A stretch of DNA of 64,000 bases from Shewanella oncorhynchi (lineage in GTDB: Bacteria; Pseudomonadota; Gammaproteobacteria; Enterobacterales; Shewanellaceae), in assembly GCF_012584455.1 (NCBI RefSeq), contig NZ_JABAEB010000003.1, positions 282,217 through 346,216 of the forward strand. Reading direction: 5' to 3'. The position numbers were made by a program, and so were the translations under genes. How positions within the stretch are numbered: the first letter of the stretch is position 1; the number at the start of each line of letters is the position of its first letter. A model generated the notes under the pieces. That model did not search any database, was not told where the DNA came from, and saw only the letters and a list, made by a program, of their open reading frames with translations. Positions 19,113 through 31,052 of the stretch are shown in pieces.

Positions 19113-19784
19113 TTAGCTCAATGAGGCGATTAATTCATCGAGCTTTTGCGTCAGTTCGGCGACTTGTTGTTCAAGCTCTGTCACTCTGTTCACTAATTCA
19201 AGCGGCTCTGCGTCTACATACACAGCAACATGGGCTAAGGTATGACTTGTGCTACGGGATTGACTAGCACTTTCGTGCGATGACGCAGCAGAGAATAATT
19301 CCACATAACGGGATTCACGGCGACCAGCTTCTCTGGGTAATTGTTTTAAGAAGGGCTTTTCACGGCTCATTAATTGACGGATGCAATCTTCCACGTCGAT
19401 CACGTCTTTAAATTCGTGTAGTCGATTGCTGCGGGTCCGTAGTTCTCCCGGTGTTTGTGGGCCACGTAATAGCAACAAACAGACGATGGCGAGTGCGGCG
19501 GGGGACAGTTGAAGTTCGCTGAATTCGGTATTGCAGAACCGGTGTTTGTATTTAACGACGCGGCTGCCGAATCCCGACTGTTCGCTGATCAAACGTTTCC
19601 GATTTAGGGAATCAACGGCGATTTGCACTTGGGTTTCACTGAGTTCGAGTACGGGCTCGCGGCTGGTTTTTTGATTGCAGGCTAAGGTCAATGAGTTTAG
19701 CGAGAGTGGATATTGCTCAGGGGTGATGATTTCTTTCTCAAGCAGGCATCCGATGACTCTGGCTTCGTGTAACGTGAGTTCCAT
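19113..19784 (-). CDS. yceH: YceH family protein (DUF480)
   Basis: This 223-residue member of the UPF0502/YceH family has tandem winged-helix folds at residues 1-160, with the family segments [20 protein letters not shown] and [15 protein letters not shown] short C-terminal coiled coil ([18 protein letters not shown]) may mediate oligomerisation. The cellular role is not established, although the fold suggests nucleic acid binding. It lies downstream of the cvfB-like gene, separated by a terminator hairpin, and should have its own promoter. Confidence 0.9.
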   Translation of the reverse strand: MELTLHEARVIGCLLEKEIITPEQYPLSLNSLTLACNQKTSREPVLELSETQVQIAVDSLNRKRLISEQSGFGSRVVKYKHRFCNTEFSELQLSPAALAIVCLLLLRGPQTPGELRTRSNRLHEFKDVIDVEDCIRQLMSREKPFLKQLPREAGRRESRYVELFSAASSHESASQSRSTSHTLAHVAVYVDAEPLELVNRVTELEQQVAELTQKLDELIASLS

Positions 19785-19795
19785 ATAAGCTCCAA

Positions 19796-19834
19796 AGAAA
19801 AAAGCATGGCTTTGTTTATAACAGAGCCATGCTT
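19796..19834 (-). terminator. Terminator of the CvfB-like gene
   Basis: AAGCATGGCT (19802-19811) and AGCCATGCTT (19825-19834) form a 10-bp stem. On the minus strand a TTTTTTCTTT tract follows (19801 downward). The hairpin sits between the cvfB-like stop at 19918 and the yceH start at 19784. Confidence 0.82.
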
Positions 19835-19917
19835 AATATCCTAGGAGTTGTCAGTCAAACTCTGCCTTAGTGGCGGTAAACTGTACAATTTTAACGCTAA
19901 GTCCTGAATAGAGTTGA

Positions 19918-20760
19918 TTATTCTGCTGTTTCAGTTAAACGCAGACCATCATTATCTATGCTCAGTTGGCCATTCTTAAATAAGCCACCTATGGCTTTTT
20001 TGAAGGCTTTTTTACTCATACCAAGCTGATCGTAAATGATTTCAGCATCGGTTTTATCGGTCAGGGCTAAGAAGCCGCCAGCCTGTTTGAGTTTTATCAG
20101 GATAATGTGGGCATGCTTATCTAACTCTTGTTTACTGCCTTGTTGCAGCACAAGATCGATTTTGCCATCGCGGCGCACTTGTTTGATGAAACCTTTGAGT
20201 CTTTGGCCGAAACGCAGTTTTTGGAACACTTCGTTTTCGTAAATCACGCCCCAATGGGCATGATTAATAATGGCTTTGTAGCCTAAATCTGTGGTGCCGC
20301 CGATATATAAATCGACCTGCTCACCGACTGTGTAGTCCGGCTCTGTCTTATCGAGGAACTTATCGATTTTTGATGAGGCCATGATGCGTTCATCGGCGCG
20401 GTTGGCGTGTACATAGACCAGATATGAGCGGCCTTCTTCAATAGGCTTATGTTGCTCACCGAAGGGCAGTAATAAATCTTTATCTAAGCCCCAGTCTAAA
20501 AAGGCGCCATAAGGACCGGTTGCGACAGCTTTTAAGTAGGCGAATTCGCCTACCTGTGCCAATGGACGGCGCGTGGTAGCAATCACGATATCTTCAGAAT
20601 CTAGATACAGAAACACGTCAAGCAGATCACCGACTTGGCAGTCTTTTGGGGTGACTTTGTTTGGCAGCAGTACTTGCCCTAATTCGTGGGCGTTTAAATA
20701 CACGCCAAAGCTGACTTGTTTTACAACCTCAAGTTTGCAGGTTTTACCTATCTGTACCAT
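19918..20760 (-). CDS. CvfB/YitL-family S1 RNA-binding protein
   Basis: The 280-residue product has the order typical of CvfB proteins: repeated S1-type OB folds (recognisable in SFGVYLNAHELGQVLLPN, ATGPYGAFLDWGLDKDLLLP and GYKAIINHAHWGVIYENEVF), then a C-terminal winged helix with the family segment YDQLGMSKKAFKKAIGGLF. CvfB of Gram-positive bacteria binds RNA, and its yeast-like fold suggests a translation or RNA-turnover role; the enterobacterial function is unclear. It is monocistronic with its own terminator. Confidence 0.88.
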   Translation of the reverse strand: MVQIGKTCKLEVVKQVSFGVYLNAHELGQVLLPNKVTPKDCQVGDLLDVFLYLDSEDIVIATTRRPLAQVGEFAYLKAVATGPYGAFLDWGLDKDLLLPFGEQHKPIEEGRSYLVYVHANRADERIMASSKIDKFLDKTEPDYTVGEQVDLYIGGTTDLGYKAIINHAHWGVIYENEVFQKLRFGQRLKGFIKQVRRDGKIDLVLQQGSKQELDKHAHIILIKLKQAGGFLALTDKTDAEIIYDQLGMSKKAFKKAIGGLFKNGQLSIDNDGLRLTETAE

Positions 20761-21497
20761 GGATCTCTCTGTGCATAATGGAATGTGATTCGGTTGCGAT
20801 TATACACTTCGGTGCTGAAACTGCAGCATTATTGTCTTTGAGCTTTATCTTAGCGTGTGTGAGTCGTCACTTAGCGCAGGTTTGACCACGTATTGTGTCT
20901 CGGAGGAACCACTGATTTGTGGCGGGTTTGGCGCTGTGATATTGGTTGTTTGGCTTCGCTTAATGTTGGCAAATGTGCATCACTTGAGTGACACACAAAA
21001 ATCAGGGATATTTGCAGGGGTAAATGTCAATAAAAGTGACAAAGGTGATATAAAAAATATTGAACAGACTCGTACGACGTTTATGGGTTAACTAACTAAT
21101 ATTACTCTATTTAAAACCAATGGGTGGCGGGTGATTGTTAAGCCGGTGTTTATTATATTTTAATGTAAAAGATTAAATGAGATTCTTGCTTGCATTCTGT
21201 GACATTGCGCGGTTTAATTGCGCCGTTCAACGATTCCGCTCGTTGCAGACATTACAAATATTACGTGAGTAATAAAGGTTTTATGGTTCACCAGTCATTA
21301 ACCGTGTAATTAACAGTAGATGTAGTTACATGGGGTTAAGAGGGTTTTTATTAGCTAATGCACAAGCATCCATTTTTTGCACTTTGCCTAAAAGTGTCAC
21401 AATGCCAACGCTCGATTGTCGTACCATACGATGATACTGGCCTTAAGCATCTCACGTTGATCCGCATCAATTCTGGCCGCGAAGAAGCCAATAGTCC
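20761..21497. other. Distal part of the long speA upstream region
   Basis: This stretch holds no gene that I can support. A 78-codon frame at 20855-21091 has no ribosome site, no recognisable motif and a composition like the surrounding DNA. The left edge carries the upstream DNA of the cvfB-like gene, with AGAGAGATCC before its ATG. TTGCAC (21378-21383) followed by CACAAT after about 16-17 bp is a possible promoter reading toward speA. Confidence 0.5.
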
Positions 21498-23911
<2,414 letters not shown>

Positions 23912-23930
23912 TTTCTAGCGTGTTAAAATA

Positions 23931-23966
23931 AATCAGCCTTGGGTAACCTCGGCTGATTTTTGTTTT
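23931..23966 (+). terminator. Terminator of speA
   Basis: AATCAGCC (23931-23938) and GGCTGATT (23951-23958) form the stem, with the inner pair GGGT/ACCC adding pairing. TTTGTTTTT follows on the plus strand. Confidence 0.8.
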
Positions 23967-24040
23967 TATAAGGACAGATTTTTCGCTTTTATTGCCGTTT
24001 TAGTCGTGTAAAATCGCGTTGTTCTAGGATCAAGTAAAGG

Positions 24041-25012
24041 ATGAGTGACGATCATGAGGTCAAAGAGTTGATGTTTTTCGAAGGTTCAGAAAAAAAACTC
24101 GAGATTATCGTGACGGCGTCTACGCCGAATTTACGAGAACTCGATGTGAGTTTTTGGTCTGCCTTAGTCAACTGTGCCCACGCCGAGATACTGTCGCAGT
24201 TAAGTAATGCGGACTGTGATGCCTATCTGTTGAGTGAATCCAGCTTGTTTGTATGGCACGACAGATTTGTCATGCTCACCTGTGGTAACAGTACCTTAGT
24301 GGACGCCGCTTGTTACTTTATCGGCGCGCTTGGCGTGCCTGCCATGGCATTGGTGAGTTATCAGCGTAAAAACGAATACCAAGCTCATCTGCAAACCACG
24401 AGTTTTGCCGAAGATATTGGCAAACTGCGCCAACGTATCGCCGGTAAAGCCTTTCGAGTAGGCCATCTCGACAGCCATCATCACTATTTTTTCTGCTCTG
24501 ACAGTGATTATCGAGCACCAAATGATGATCAAACCAGTGAGCTGTTGATGTACCACATTCGTGGCGAATTTGCCGACTATCTTAATGGCGGCTCGCAGAG
24601 TAAAGATGAGATTTGCGCCGCACTCGAGCTTAACGATTTACTCCCTGAATTTGAGATTGACTCCTATTTATTTGATCCGTCAGGCTTTTCGATGAACGGT
24701 CTCTGGGGCAAATATTATGTTACCTTGCATATTACGCCTCAAAGCGAGAATGCGTGCGCTAGCTCCTATGTGAGCTTTGAAACGAATCTGGATTTAGCCT
24801 TATATCCGCAAGATCTATTGGGGCGTCTATTAACCTTGTTTGCTCCTGTCAGTTGGGACACAATCCGCTTTAATACCGACGACTCAACGCAGGGATTTCC
24901 TGCCCATTTATGCTTAGGGCGGTGTTCATTAACGACCGAGCAAGGTTATAACATTGGTTTTAGCCACTATCAGCAGCTTCAGGCTGAAGTGCTGATCCCT
25001 GAACTCATGTGA
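24041..25012 (+). CDS. speD: S-adenosylmethionine decarboxylase, eukaryotic type
   Basis: This pyruvoyl enzyme makes decarboxylated AdoMet, the aminopropyl donor for spermidine. The 323-residue product matches the animal/plant class rather than E. coli SpeD (264 residues). FFEGSEK carries the two N-terminal glutamates, and LSESSLF contains the self-cleavage site E66|S67 that generates the pyruvoyl group. TCG carries the proton-donor cysteine, SGFSMNG the processing serine and LHITP the processing histidine H230. The residue after HITP is Gln234, where the human enzyme has ribose-binding Glu247. The start could also be ATG at 24071, just before FFEG. Position after speA fits polyamine synthesis; no spermidine synthase lies in the window. 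Confidence 0.9.
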   Translation: MSDDHEVKELMFFEGSEKKLEIIVTASTPNLRELDVSFWSALVNCAHAEILSQLSNADCDAYLLSESSLFVWHDRFVMLTCGNSTLVDAACYFIGALGVPAMALVSYQRKNEYQAHLQTTSFAEDIGKLRQRIAGKAFRVGHLDSHHHYFFCSDSDYRAPNDDQTSELLMYHIRGEFADYLNGGSQSKDEICAALELNDLLPEFEIDSYLFDPSGFSMNGLWGKYYVTLHITPQSENACASSYVSFETNLDLALYPQDLLGRLLTLFAPVSWDTIRFNTDDSTQGFPAHLCLGRCSLTTEQGYNIGFSHYQQLQAEVLIPELM

Positions 25013-25040
25013 ATTTTTGGTGTTTGCTTAAGGAAACCCT

Positions 25041-25679
25041 ATGACAGATCTCAGTGATATCCGCCGCGAGTATGCCAAAGGCGGCTTAAGACGTGCCGAC
25101 TTACCGCAAAACCCGATGGACTTGTTTGAATTGTGGATGACGCAGGCAAGGGATGCTGAGCTTAGCGATCCCACCGCCATGTGTGTGGCGACTGTAGATG
25201 AGCACGGCCAACCTTTTCAACGTATAGTATTACTTAAGCGTTTTGATGACACAGGTTTCGTATTTTTTACTAACCTTGGCAGCCGCAAAGCACAGCAAAT
25301 TGCTGCTAATAATAAAGTCAGTTTACATTTCCCTTGGCATCCTCTAGAGCGTCAAGTATCTGTGCTCGGTGAAGCGCAGGCACTGTCCACCGCTGAAGTG
25401 CTTAAATACTTTATTACCCGTCCTAAGGACAGCCAAATTGCGGCTTGGGTATCGCAGCAGTCGAGTAAACTCAGCGCTAGACAAGTACTTGAAGGCAAGT
25501 TCTTCGAAATGAAAGCTAAGTTCGCTAAGGGCGATGTGCCTTTACCCAGTTTTTGGGGCGGTTACTTAGTGAGACCTTCGAGTATCGAATTTTGGCAGGG
25601 TGGAGAACATAGGCTGCATGATCGTTTTATGTATACCCGCCATGATGCCGAGTGGGAAATCGATCGTTTAGCGCCATAG
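25041..25679 (+). CDS. pdxH: Pyridoxine/pyridoxamine 5'-phosphate oxidase
   Basis: This FMN enzyme oxidises PNP or PMP to pyridoxal 5'-phosphate. It has 212 residues (E. coli 218). Family segments are [44 protein letters not shown] and the C-terminal substrate/FMN segment [12 protein letters not shown]. The start follows AAGGAAA. It lies 28 bp after speD on the same strand with no terminator between, so the two may be cotranscribed. The functional link is loose: SpeA needs PLP. Confidence 0.97.
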   Translation: MTDLSDIRREYAKGGLRRADLPQNPMDLFELWMTQARDAELSDPTAMCVATVDEHGQPFQRIVLLKRFDDTGFVFFTNLGSRKAQQIAANNKVSLHFPWHPLERQVSVLGEAQALSTAEVLKYFITRPKDSQIAAWVSQQSSKLSARQVLEGKFFEMKAKFAKGDVPLPSFWGGYLVRPSSIEFWQGGEHRLHDRFMYTRHDAEWEIDRLAP

Positions 25680-25747
25680 TACGGCGCAAAGTTCGATAGC
25701 TCGGCATAAAACTGAGCTTGTGAACCTAATTACAGAGCTAAAAGACA

Positions 25748-26200
25748 TTGAGTGATTATAAAATTTGGGTTGATGCGGATGCATGCCCTAATCCCATCAA
25801 AGAAATCCTGTTTCGGGCGGCGGAGCGCAAAGCCCTGCCGCTGGTGCTGGTGGCTAATCAGATGATCCGTGTACCGCCATCTCCCTATATCAGCCAAATT
25901 CGAGTCGGTGCGGGATTTGATGTGGCAGATCAATATATAGTCGATCATGTGGAACCGACGCATTTAGTGATCACCGCGGATATTCCCTTAGCGGCTTTAA
26001 TCATTGAAAAGGGCGCCTTGGCGCTCAATCCCCGTGGCGAGCTTTATACCGTCGATAACATAAAACAAAAGCTGACGATGCGCGATTTTATGGAAGATTT
26101 GCGCGGTTCTGGCGTGCACACTGGCGGGCCTGATTCGTTTTCTCAAGCAGATAAACAGGCTTTTGCCAATAGCTTAGATAAATGGTTAGTGCGCGTATGA
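25748..26200 (+). CDS. yaiI: YaiI/YqxD family protein (UPF0178, DUF188)
   Basis: The 150-residue protein starts [13 protein letters not shown], the family signature with two Asp residues of a PIN-like fold, and later shows [16 protein letters not shown] and NPRGELYT. A nuclease function is suggested by the fold but is not established. The frame has no ATG at its start; TTG at 25748 gives the family N-terminus, with a weak purine-rich ribosome site upstream. Its gene lies 68 bp after pdxH. Confidence 0.9.
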   Translation: MSDYKIWVDADACPNPIKEILFRAAERKALPLVLVANQMIRVPPSPYISQIRVGAGFDVADQYIVDHVEPTHLVITADIPLAALIIEKGALALNPRGELYTVDNIKQKLTMRDFMEDLRGSGVHTGGPDSFSQADKQAFANSLDKWLVRV

Positions 26201-26355
26201 ATCATAGTTTACTGGTCGCTAATGGATAAACAGAGTATCTTTAGCTTAAGTTAGGTGATGTTGATCACGTTTAACTGGGCAGGATTTTAGCCTGTTGCGG
26301 ATGTCGAATTTCTTTACGACATGGCTTTTAAACTCACTCTTTAAGGACGGATACG

Positions 26356-26931
26356 ATGAAAAAATGGATGGGAATTGTCGCCTTATCTGCTATGGCCAGT
26401 TTTAGCTGTGCCGCGCAATGGCAAGTGATGGAACAAGATTCGCGAGTCAGTTTTATTTCGGTAAAGAAAGGTGATATAGGTGAAGTCCATCACTTTAAAC
26501 AACTCAAAGGTACGCTAAAAGATAACGGTCAATTTGAATTAACAATTCCACTAATCGGTGTGGCAACGGGTATTGATGTCCGCGATGAGCGGATGCAAAA
26601 TTTGTTATTTGAAGTGTCTTTGTATCCAGAGCTTAAACTGTCATCACAAGTAGACCCTAAGATACTAAAAAATCTTGGCGTCGGTGAGAGTAAAGTTTTT
26701 GATATTGATGGAAAAATTGCGTTACACGGCAAATCGCAAACTAAGGCTTTTTCGGTGATTATCACTAAAGTTTCTGATAACAAACTTTTAGTGAACAGTT
26801 TTCAACCGGTAATTGTTAATGCCAATGAGTTTGATCTTGTGGCTGGGATTGATAAATTACGTGAAATTGCGGGTTTATCGAGCATTAGTCAAGCTGTTCC
26901 TGTGTCATTTGTACTAACCTTAACTCAGTAA
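26356..26931 (+). CDS. YceI-family periplasmic protein
   Basis: The 191-residue product has a Sec signal peptide (MKKWMGIVALSAMASFSCAA, cleavage near residue 20). A YceI lipocalin-like beta barrel follows, which in characterised members binds a polyisoprenoid such as octaprenyl phosphate or ubiquinone. Family features include VSFISVKKG near the start, FELTIPLIGVATGIDVRDERM and the LHGKSQ segment. The start follows AAGGACGG. It is flanked by a 155-bp upstream gap and its own terminator, so it is probably monocistronic. Confidence 0.9.
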   Translation: MKKWMGIVALSAMASFSCAAQWQVMEQDSRVSFISVKKGDIGEVHHFKQLKGTLKDNGQFELTIPLIGVATGIDVRDERMQNLLFEVSLYPELKLSSQVDPKILKNLGVGESKVFDIDGKIALHGKSQTKAFSVIITKVSDNKLLVNSFQPVIVNANEFDLVAGIDKLREIAGLSSISQAVPVSFVLTLTQ

Positions 26932-27014
26932 CTTCAATAAGATTGGTATAGATCAATACGTCTGTTATCGAAGATAGGCTAGAGTTAAATAAGTGGCGTA
27001 TGCGAGATCTTGAT

Positions 27015-27047
27015 AAGAAGCCGAGCTTTTGGCTTCTTTGATATTTT
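27015..27047 (+). terminator. Terminator of the yceI-family gene
   Basis: AAGAAGCC (27015-27022) and GGCTTCTT (27031-27038) form an 8-bp stem with an 8-base loop, followed by TGATATTTT. Confidence 0.72.
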
Positions 27048-27107
27048 CTGATGTGCTATTAATAGCATCACAATAGATATTAAGTTAATGAGTTTAAAGG
27101 GTAAAAA

Positions 27108-27464
27108 ATGGTCACAGATAAAGATGGTTACATGCATTTGGTCCAGTATTTAACTGAACATCTTGGCTTATTTGAAACACCAGGTTCAGAGGTAGTTTCA
27201 GACGATACTGTGATGGAATTATTTGAAGAGCAATTGTCGGCACAGATCATTATGGTGTGTGGCCAAAATCCATCGTTGTCTTTTACGCAACGTAATGTGA
27301 TTATCCGTGAAGTGGATGCAATTGTGTATGATTTAGAAGAGATTTTAGCTTCAGTAGCCAACCATAAAGCGACTCCCGCACAGACTTTATTTATTACTGA
27401 GTTTTCTAGTTTGATTAAGAATTTGTTCGATCAAGAAATCGCTAAACTTCAAGTGAGTGCTTAG
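27108..27464 (+). CDS. Conserved protein of the DUF3802 type
   Basis: This is a 118-residue acidic cytoplasmic protein with no signal peptide or membrane segment, predicted mostly helical. Segments such as DGYMHLVQYLTEHL, IIMVCGQNPSLSF and LIKNLFDQEIAKL recall a small family (DUF3802) that I know from Vibrio and Shewanella; the assignment is from memory of the pattern. No catalytic motif is visible. The ATG follows AAAGGGTAAAA. A terminator precedes it and a 423-bp gap follows, so it stands alone. Confidence 0.75.
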   Translation: MVTDKDGYMHLVQYLTEHLGLFETPGSEVVSDDTVMELFEEQLSAQIIMVCGQNPSLSFTQRNVIIREVDAIVYDLEEILASVANHKATPAQTLFITEFSSLIKNLFDQEIAKLQVSA

Positions 27465-27887
27465 TCAGAATAGCAATTAGATTATTTATTAATGCGTGAT
27501 TTCAGGTAAGTCAGGACTAATACTAATTTTTAGCGGCGTAAATCATCATCGTTTGAGTACCATGTGTTTCCTCACTCTTATTGTTAAGCTCGAGCTGCAG
27601 CAGCTTTGAGTGTGAGGTAAATATCTGCTCTTTGCTTCACTTCATGTTATTTCGTATGGTCACCATTTTTCATCGAGTTCTGCGACTAAGTTTTGTTGCT
27701 GGGTTATGCGAGTTATCGCTGTGGATTCGCTCCTTTTGGCGTCATTTGCATTGCTGATGTGTATGTATAAAATGGTGTTAGCTTAAAATAAAAAGCCCAT
27801 CTTTCCCGCATTTATGTCATTGTCTGTGTATCTTTAGTGTATGAGCTTTAACTATTTTTCCCTTCATGTATTGATAAGGAGTGTTCA
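27465..27887. other. Intergenic region with a compound inverted repeat
   Basis: No gene was seen. At 27571-27616 nested inverted repeats occur: CTCAC with GTGAG outside, and AAGCT (27586-27590) with AGCTT (27602-27606) inside. They could fold as one imperfect hairpin and end the DUF3802-type transcript, but no U-tract follows. The right end holds the upstream region of the STAS-like gene, with the ribosome site AAGGAG before its ATG. Confidence 0.45.
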
Positions 27888-28250
27888 ATGCTAACGATTT
27901 CTTCGGGTCATGCTGATGATATATTGGCTGTGGTCGCATCTGGCCGTGTTAACCATGGGGATGTTGAAGGCTATTTGGTTCCCGCCATAGAAGCCAAGCT
28001 GCAAGACCACGCCAGTATTCGCCTTTGGTACGAGTTTTCCCCTGAATTTGAAGGTATATCCGTTGGGGCCCTGTGGGATGATGCGGTATTAGGTTTATTT
28101 CATTTAAGTGATTTTTCAAGGGTTGTGATGATTGCCAATGCCACTCAAACAAATGCTATGATTAATGCGCTAGCCTGCATGCTGCCATGTCCGGTAAAGG
28201 TATTTACCGCCGATGAACATAGCCAAGCCAAGGCATGGTTAGATCAATAA
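27888..28250 (+). CDS. SpoIIAA-like STAS/SEC14-type small protein
   Basis: This 120-residue protein belongs to the SpoIIAA-like (DUF3478) family, an alpha/beta fold related to STAS and CRAL-TRIO domains. Typical features are the N-terminal VVASGRVNHGDVEGYLVPAI, the central RLWYEFSPEFEGISVGALWDD and the C-terminal VKVFTADEHSQAKAWL. Some relatives change shape at membranes, but the function is unknown. It reads toward the Cache/PAS sensor gene with only 11 bp between stops. Confidence 0.82.
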   Translation: MLTISSGHADDILAVVASGRVNHGDVEGYLVPAIEAKLQDHASIRLWYEFSPEFEGISVGALWDDAVLGLFHLSDFSRVVMIANATQTNAMINALACMLPCPVKVFTADEHSQAKAWLDQ

Positions 28251-28261
28251 CGCACCTTTGT

Positions 28262-30892
28262 TTATTGCGGTTCTAAATTTGTACTCAATGGCCAACGACA
28301 TTGAATGTGTGTGCCTTGGTTCAAGTGGCTACTGATGCTAAGGCTGCCATTGAGATCATTTTTAAGCCACAGATTTATACAGGTCAGCGTTCCAAGGCAG
28401 AGTTCTTGCGTTAGTTCTTGCCGTAACTGTGCGAGTTGCGACTCTGTCATACCTATCCCATTATCGATAATACTGATGTGTAACTCTTCGCTCGACTTGT
28501 CGATATTAATGGTTATTTCACGCTGTTCATTGTGAGCTTTAAATGCATGATTCAACGTGTTGGTGATTAGACGATAAAACAGCTGCAAATATTGCCATGA
28601 AGGGCCATCAATAATGATGTTTTCTTCGCAATTTAACGCTATTTCCACATTTGTTTTAGCTAATTGTACCTTTAGCAACCCTAAGAGATGGCGCATAAAT
28701 TGTGCGAGATGCAGTGGCCGAATGTCATTTTGATGATTCGTTAATAACTGGGCAATATGTCGCAATTTATCTGCCTGAGTCACCATGATTTCGGTGATCT
28801 GATTTTGGTCGTTAGCATTATCTATTGGCTGAAGTTGGCACACTTTGGCGAGTAGCTGATCTTGCTCATGCATAATTTGCGTCATCATTTCCGCTAGAAA
28901 ATTTTGCATTAGCTGTTGGCTTTGTTCACGACTGAGATTGAGTTGATGATGCTTCTCAAGCAATTGGGTTGATTTGTCTTGGAGCAGATAGAGTTCATGG
29001 TTATGTTGATTACTGAGACGAACTTGTTCTTGTAGGTGATTAAGCGCCTCGACTTGCCCTAAAAGTAACTTTTCTTGTTCTTGCTCTTTAATTTTTTGTA
29101 AGGTGATATCAAAGGCAATAGCACCGACTGCAATAACGGTATCGTCATCATCTTTGATCTTAAATTTAGTCACGATATAAATAAGATTGCCTAGGGGCGA
29201 TGGAATAGCTTCTTCAAAGTTTATGGCTTCATGATTATGCAGAACGCGTCGATCATTTTGTTGATACTCGTGGGCAAATTGGCTGGGAAATATCTCAAAA
29301 TCAGAGGTGCCAATAATGCGTCTGCGTTCTATACCTAAGATTTCACAATATTTGTCATTGACGAGAATATATTTACCGTGAAGATCTTTGATATAGATGA
29401 GATTTTGAGAAAATTTAAGTAAAGCCCTCAATTGTTCTTTATGGCGCTTTAACTCCAGTTGAAACAGGTTTTGGCTCTGCAATTGCTGTTCTAGTGCCAG
29501 ATTACTCGCATCTAAGCTCGCCATTGCCACTTCAAGCTGTCGAGTACGCGACAGGAATGTTTTTGCCAATAAGCCAATTTCGTCATGGCTGTTATTGGCT
29601 TTGAGTTCGATTGAGGCGGAATCATTACGTTTTAAGGCTTGGACGATTTCAATAATGGGGGTGATAAATAGTCGGTGCTGGAGTAAGAATAATAGAATTA
29701 AGCCTAATAGTTGAATACAGACTAAATAAACGCCGACCTTTTCGATTAAATGTTTAGCGGTATCTTGCAGCGGTGAAATTGGGGTGACGACAAGTACCTT
29801 CCAATAGGTATTTGGCATGAGAAATACCGAAACGAGAGATGCCGTTTTAAGGATTGGATCATGGGTCAAAGTTACCGACGTCAGTAATTTCGGGGCAGTA
29901 AAATGATTTAAGGCATTGTTATTTACGATGGCCGCTAACATGTCACGCTCATTTTGATGACTTAGTCTCGTTAGATGCTGCATCTGTTCTTGGGTAAAAA
30001 CGCGCTCGGCAATCGCCGCTTCTATAAAGGCTTTATCTGCACTCTGCAATGCGACTTCGACGGGGCTGAAATCTGGCTGTTGGCTGGCGAGATGATTGAA
30101 GGTGACGAAAGAATGATTGGTATTGGTTTGATGCTTAAGATCGTTATTGGCATCTGGATAGGCGAGTACTTGGTTTTGATGATCTAAGGCTATGACATAG
30201 CCTCTGACATTAATCATAGTATTGCGTAATAGCACATTGAGCTTTTCTAAACTGATATCCACAGTGGCGGCACCAATAAACTGATGGTCCATCCACATAG
30301 CGCCTGAGGCTGTGATCATTGACTCATGGGTTGTCGGATCGAAATAAGATTTTGACCAGAAAATTTTACCAGCAGGAAAATAGCGCGTCGGGCGATACCA
30401 TTCTTCGGTGTGGTAGCTTGGGAACGTGTCTTTGTTATAGGAATCAATGGCGACTAATTCATCGTTTACATTGTTTGCCCAAAACAGGCTATCTCGAAAT
30501 TTTTGCTGATTAAACGCGCCGGGTTCCGGCCAGACGCCGCCGCCAGAAATGATGCGTTGTTGACTATCGAGTTTCAGCAACGTGGGAATGGTTTTCACCA
30601 GTTGCTCATGATCATAGCGGTAAAGTTTGGCAATACTGGAAATAGAGTCGACTACGGTTTCAACCTGTGAAGTCATTTCTTGCAGTTTGGCGATAATCAA
30701 CTGGCCATAGTTTTGGTTTAACACGGCTTGCTGATCAAGAACTTGTTGGCGTTGAATGCTTAGCATCACCCAAGCTGTACTACAAATCAAAATAGCGGCA
30801 ATGACGAGCTGAATAAGGCTAAATTTGAATGGCAAACTGTTTTGCCATTGGGTTAATGGCGTGTGTGGCTCAGATGTCGAACTTTTTCCCAT
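28262..30892 (-). CDS. Cache-HAMP-PAS sensor with degenerate histidine kinase core
   Basis: This 876-residue membrane protein has a first membrane helix near residues 25-45, a long periplasmic double-Cache domain to about 370 and a second membrane helix near 385-405. HAMP, a coiled coil and a PAS domain (ILVNDKYCEILGIERRRIIGTSDFEIFP) follow, then a second coiled coil and a HATPase-like domain. The ATPase N box (LITNTLNHAF) and G1 box (DNGIGM) are present, but the usual GLGL of G2 reads CLGTL. No standard HE[IL]xxP phospho-acceptor box is visible; the nearest is MHEQDQ. A GTG start at 30916 is possible, but ATG at 30892 has the better ribosome site (GGGGA). It may be a weak or non-canonical kinase. 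Confidence 0.82.
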   Translation of the reverse strand: MGKSSTSEPHTPLTQWQNSLPFKFSLIQLVIAAILICSTAWVMLSIQRQQVLDQQAVLNQNYGQLIIAKLQEMTSQVETVVDSISSIAKLYRYDHEQLVKTIPTLLKLDSQQRIISGGGVWPEPGAFNQQKFRDSLFWANNVNDELVAIDSYNKDTFPSYHTEEWYRPTRYFPAGKIFWSKSYFDPTTHESMITASGAMWMDHQFIGAATVDISLEKLNVLLRNTMINVRGYVIALDHQNQVLAYPDANNDLKHQTNTNHSFVTFNHLASQQPDFSPVEVALQSADKAFIEAAIAERVFTQEQMQHLTRLSHQNERDMLAAIVNNNALNHFTAPKLLTSVTLTHDPILKTASLVSVFLMPNTYWKVLVVTPISPLQDTAKHLIEKVGVYLVCIQLLGLILLFLLQHRLFITPIIEIVQALKRNDSASIELKANNSHDEIGLLAKTFLSRTRQLEVAMASLDASNLALEQQLQSQNLFQLELKRHKEQLRALLKFSQNLIYIKDLHGKYILVNDKYCEILGIERRRIIGTSDFEIFPSQFAHEYQQNDRRVLHNHEAINFEEAIPSPLGNLIYIVTKFKIKDDDDTVIAVGAIAFDITLQKIKEQEQEKLLLGQVEALNHLQEQVRLSNQHNHELYLLQDKSTQLLEKHHQLNLSREQSQQLMQNFLAEMMTQIMHEQDQLLAKVCQLQPIDNANDQNQITEIMVTQADKLRHIAQLLTNHQNDIRPLHLAQFMRHLLGLLKVQLAKTNVEIALNCEENIIIDGPSWQYLQLFYRLITNTLNHAFKAHNEQREITINIDKSSEELHISIIDNGIGMTESQLAQLRQELTQELCLGTLTCINLWLKNDLNGSLSISSHLNQGTHIQCRWPLSTNLEPQ

Positions 30893-31014
30893 AATCCCCA
30901 GTTTCCAAATCACCACTTTTCATTGAGCCAGTGTAGCGCTTTCTCACTGTTTTGCTATTGGCATATGTTTAAGTTGCGAGGATTGAATAGGATAAGTGGA
31001 ATATAATCGTCAAT

Positions 31015-31040
31015 AAAAAGGCAGGTTTTATGCCTGCCTT
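31015..31040 (-). terminator. Terminator of dsbB
   Basis: AAGGCAGG (31018-31025) and CCTGCCTT (31033-31040) form an 8-bp stem. TTTTTATTG follows on the minus strand, 13 bp after the dsbB stop. Confidence 0.85.
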
Positions 31041-31052
31041 ATCTCAAACTCG

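Noticed and set aside
20855..21091. 78-codon plus-strand frame in the speA upstream region
   Set aside because: No ribosome site, no recognisable motif or structural pattern, and isolated from a promoter; length is within chance expectation for this stretch.
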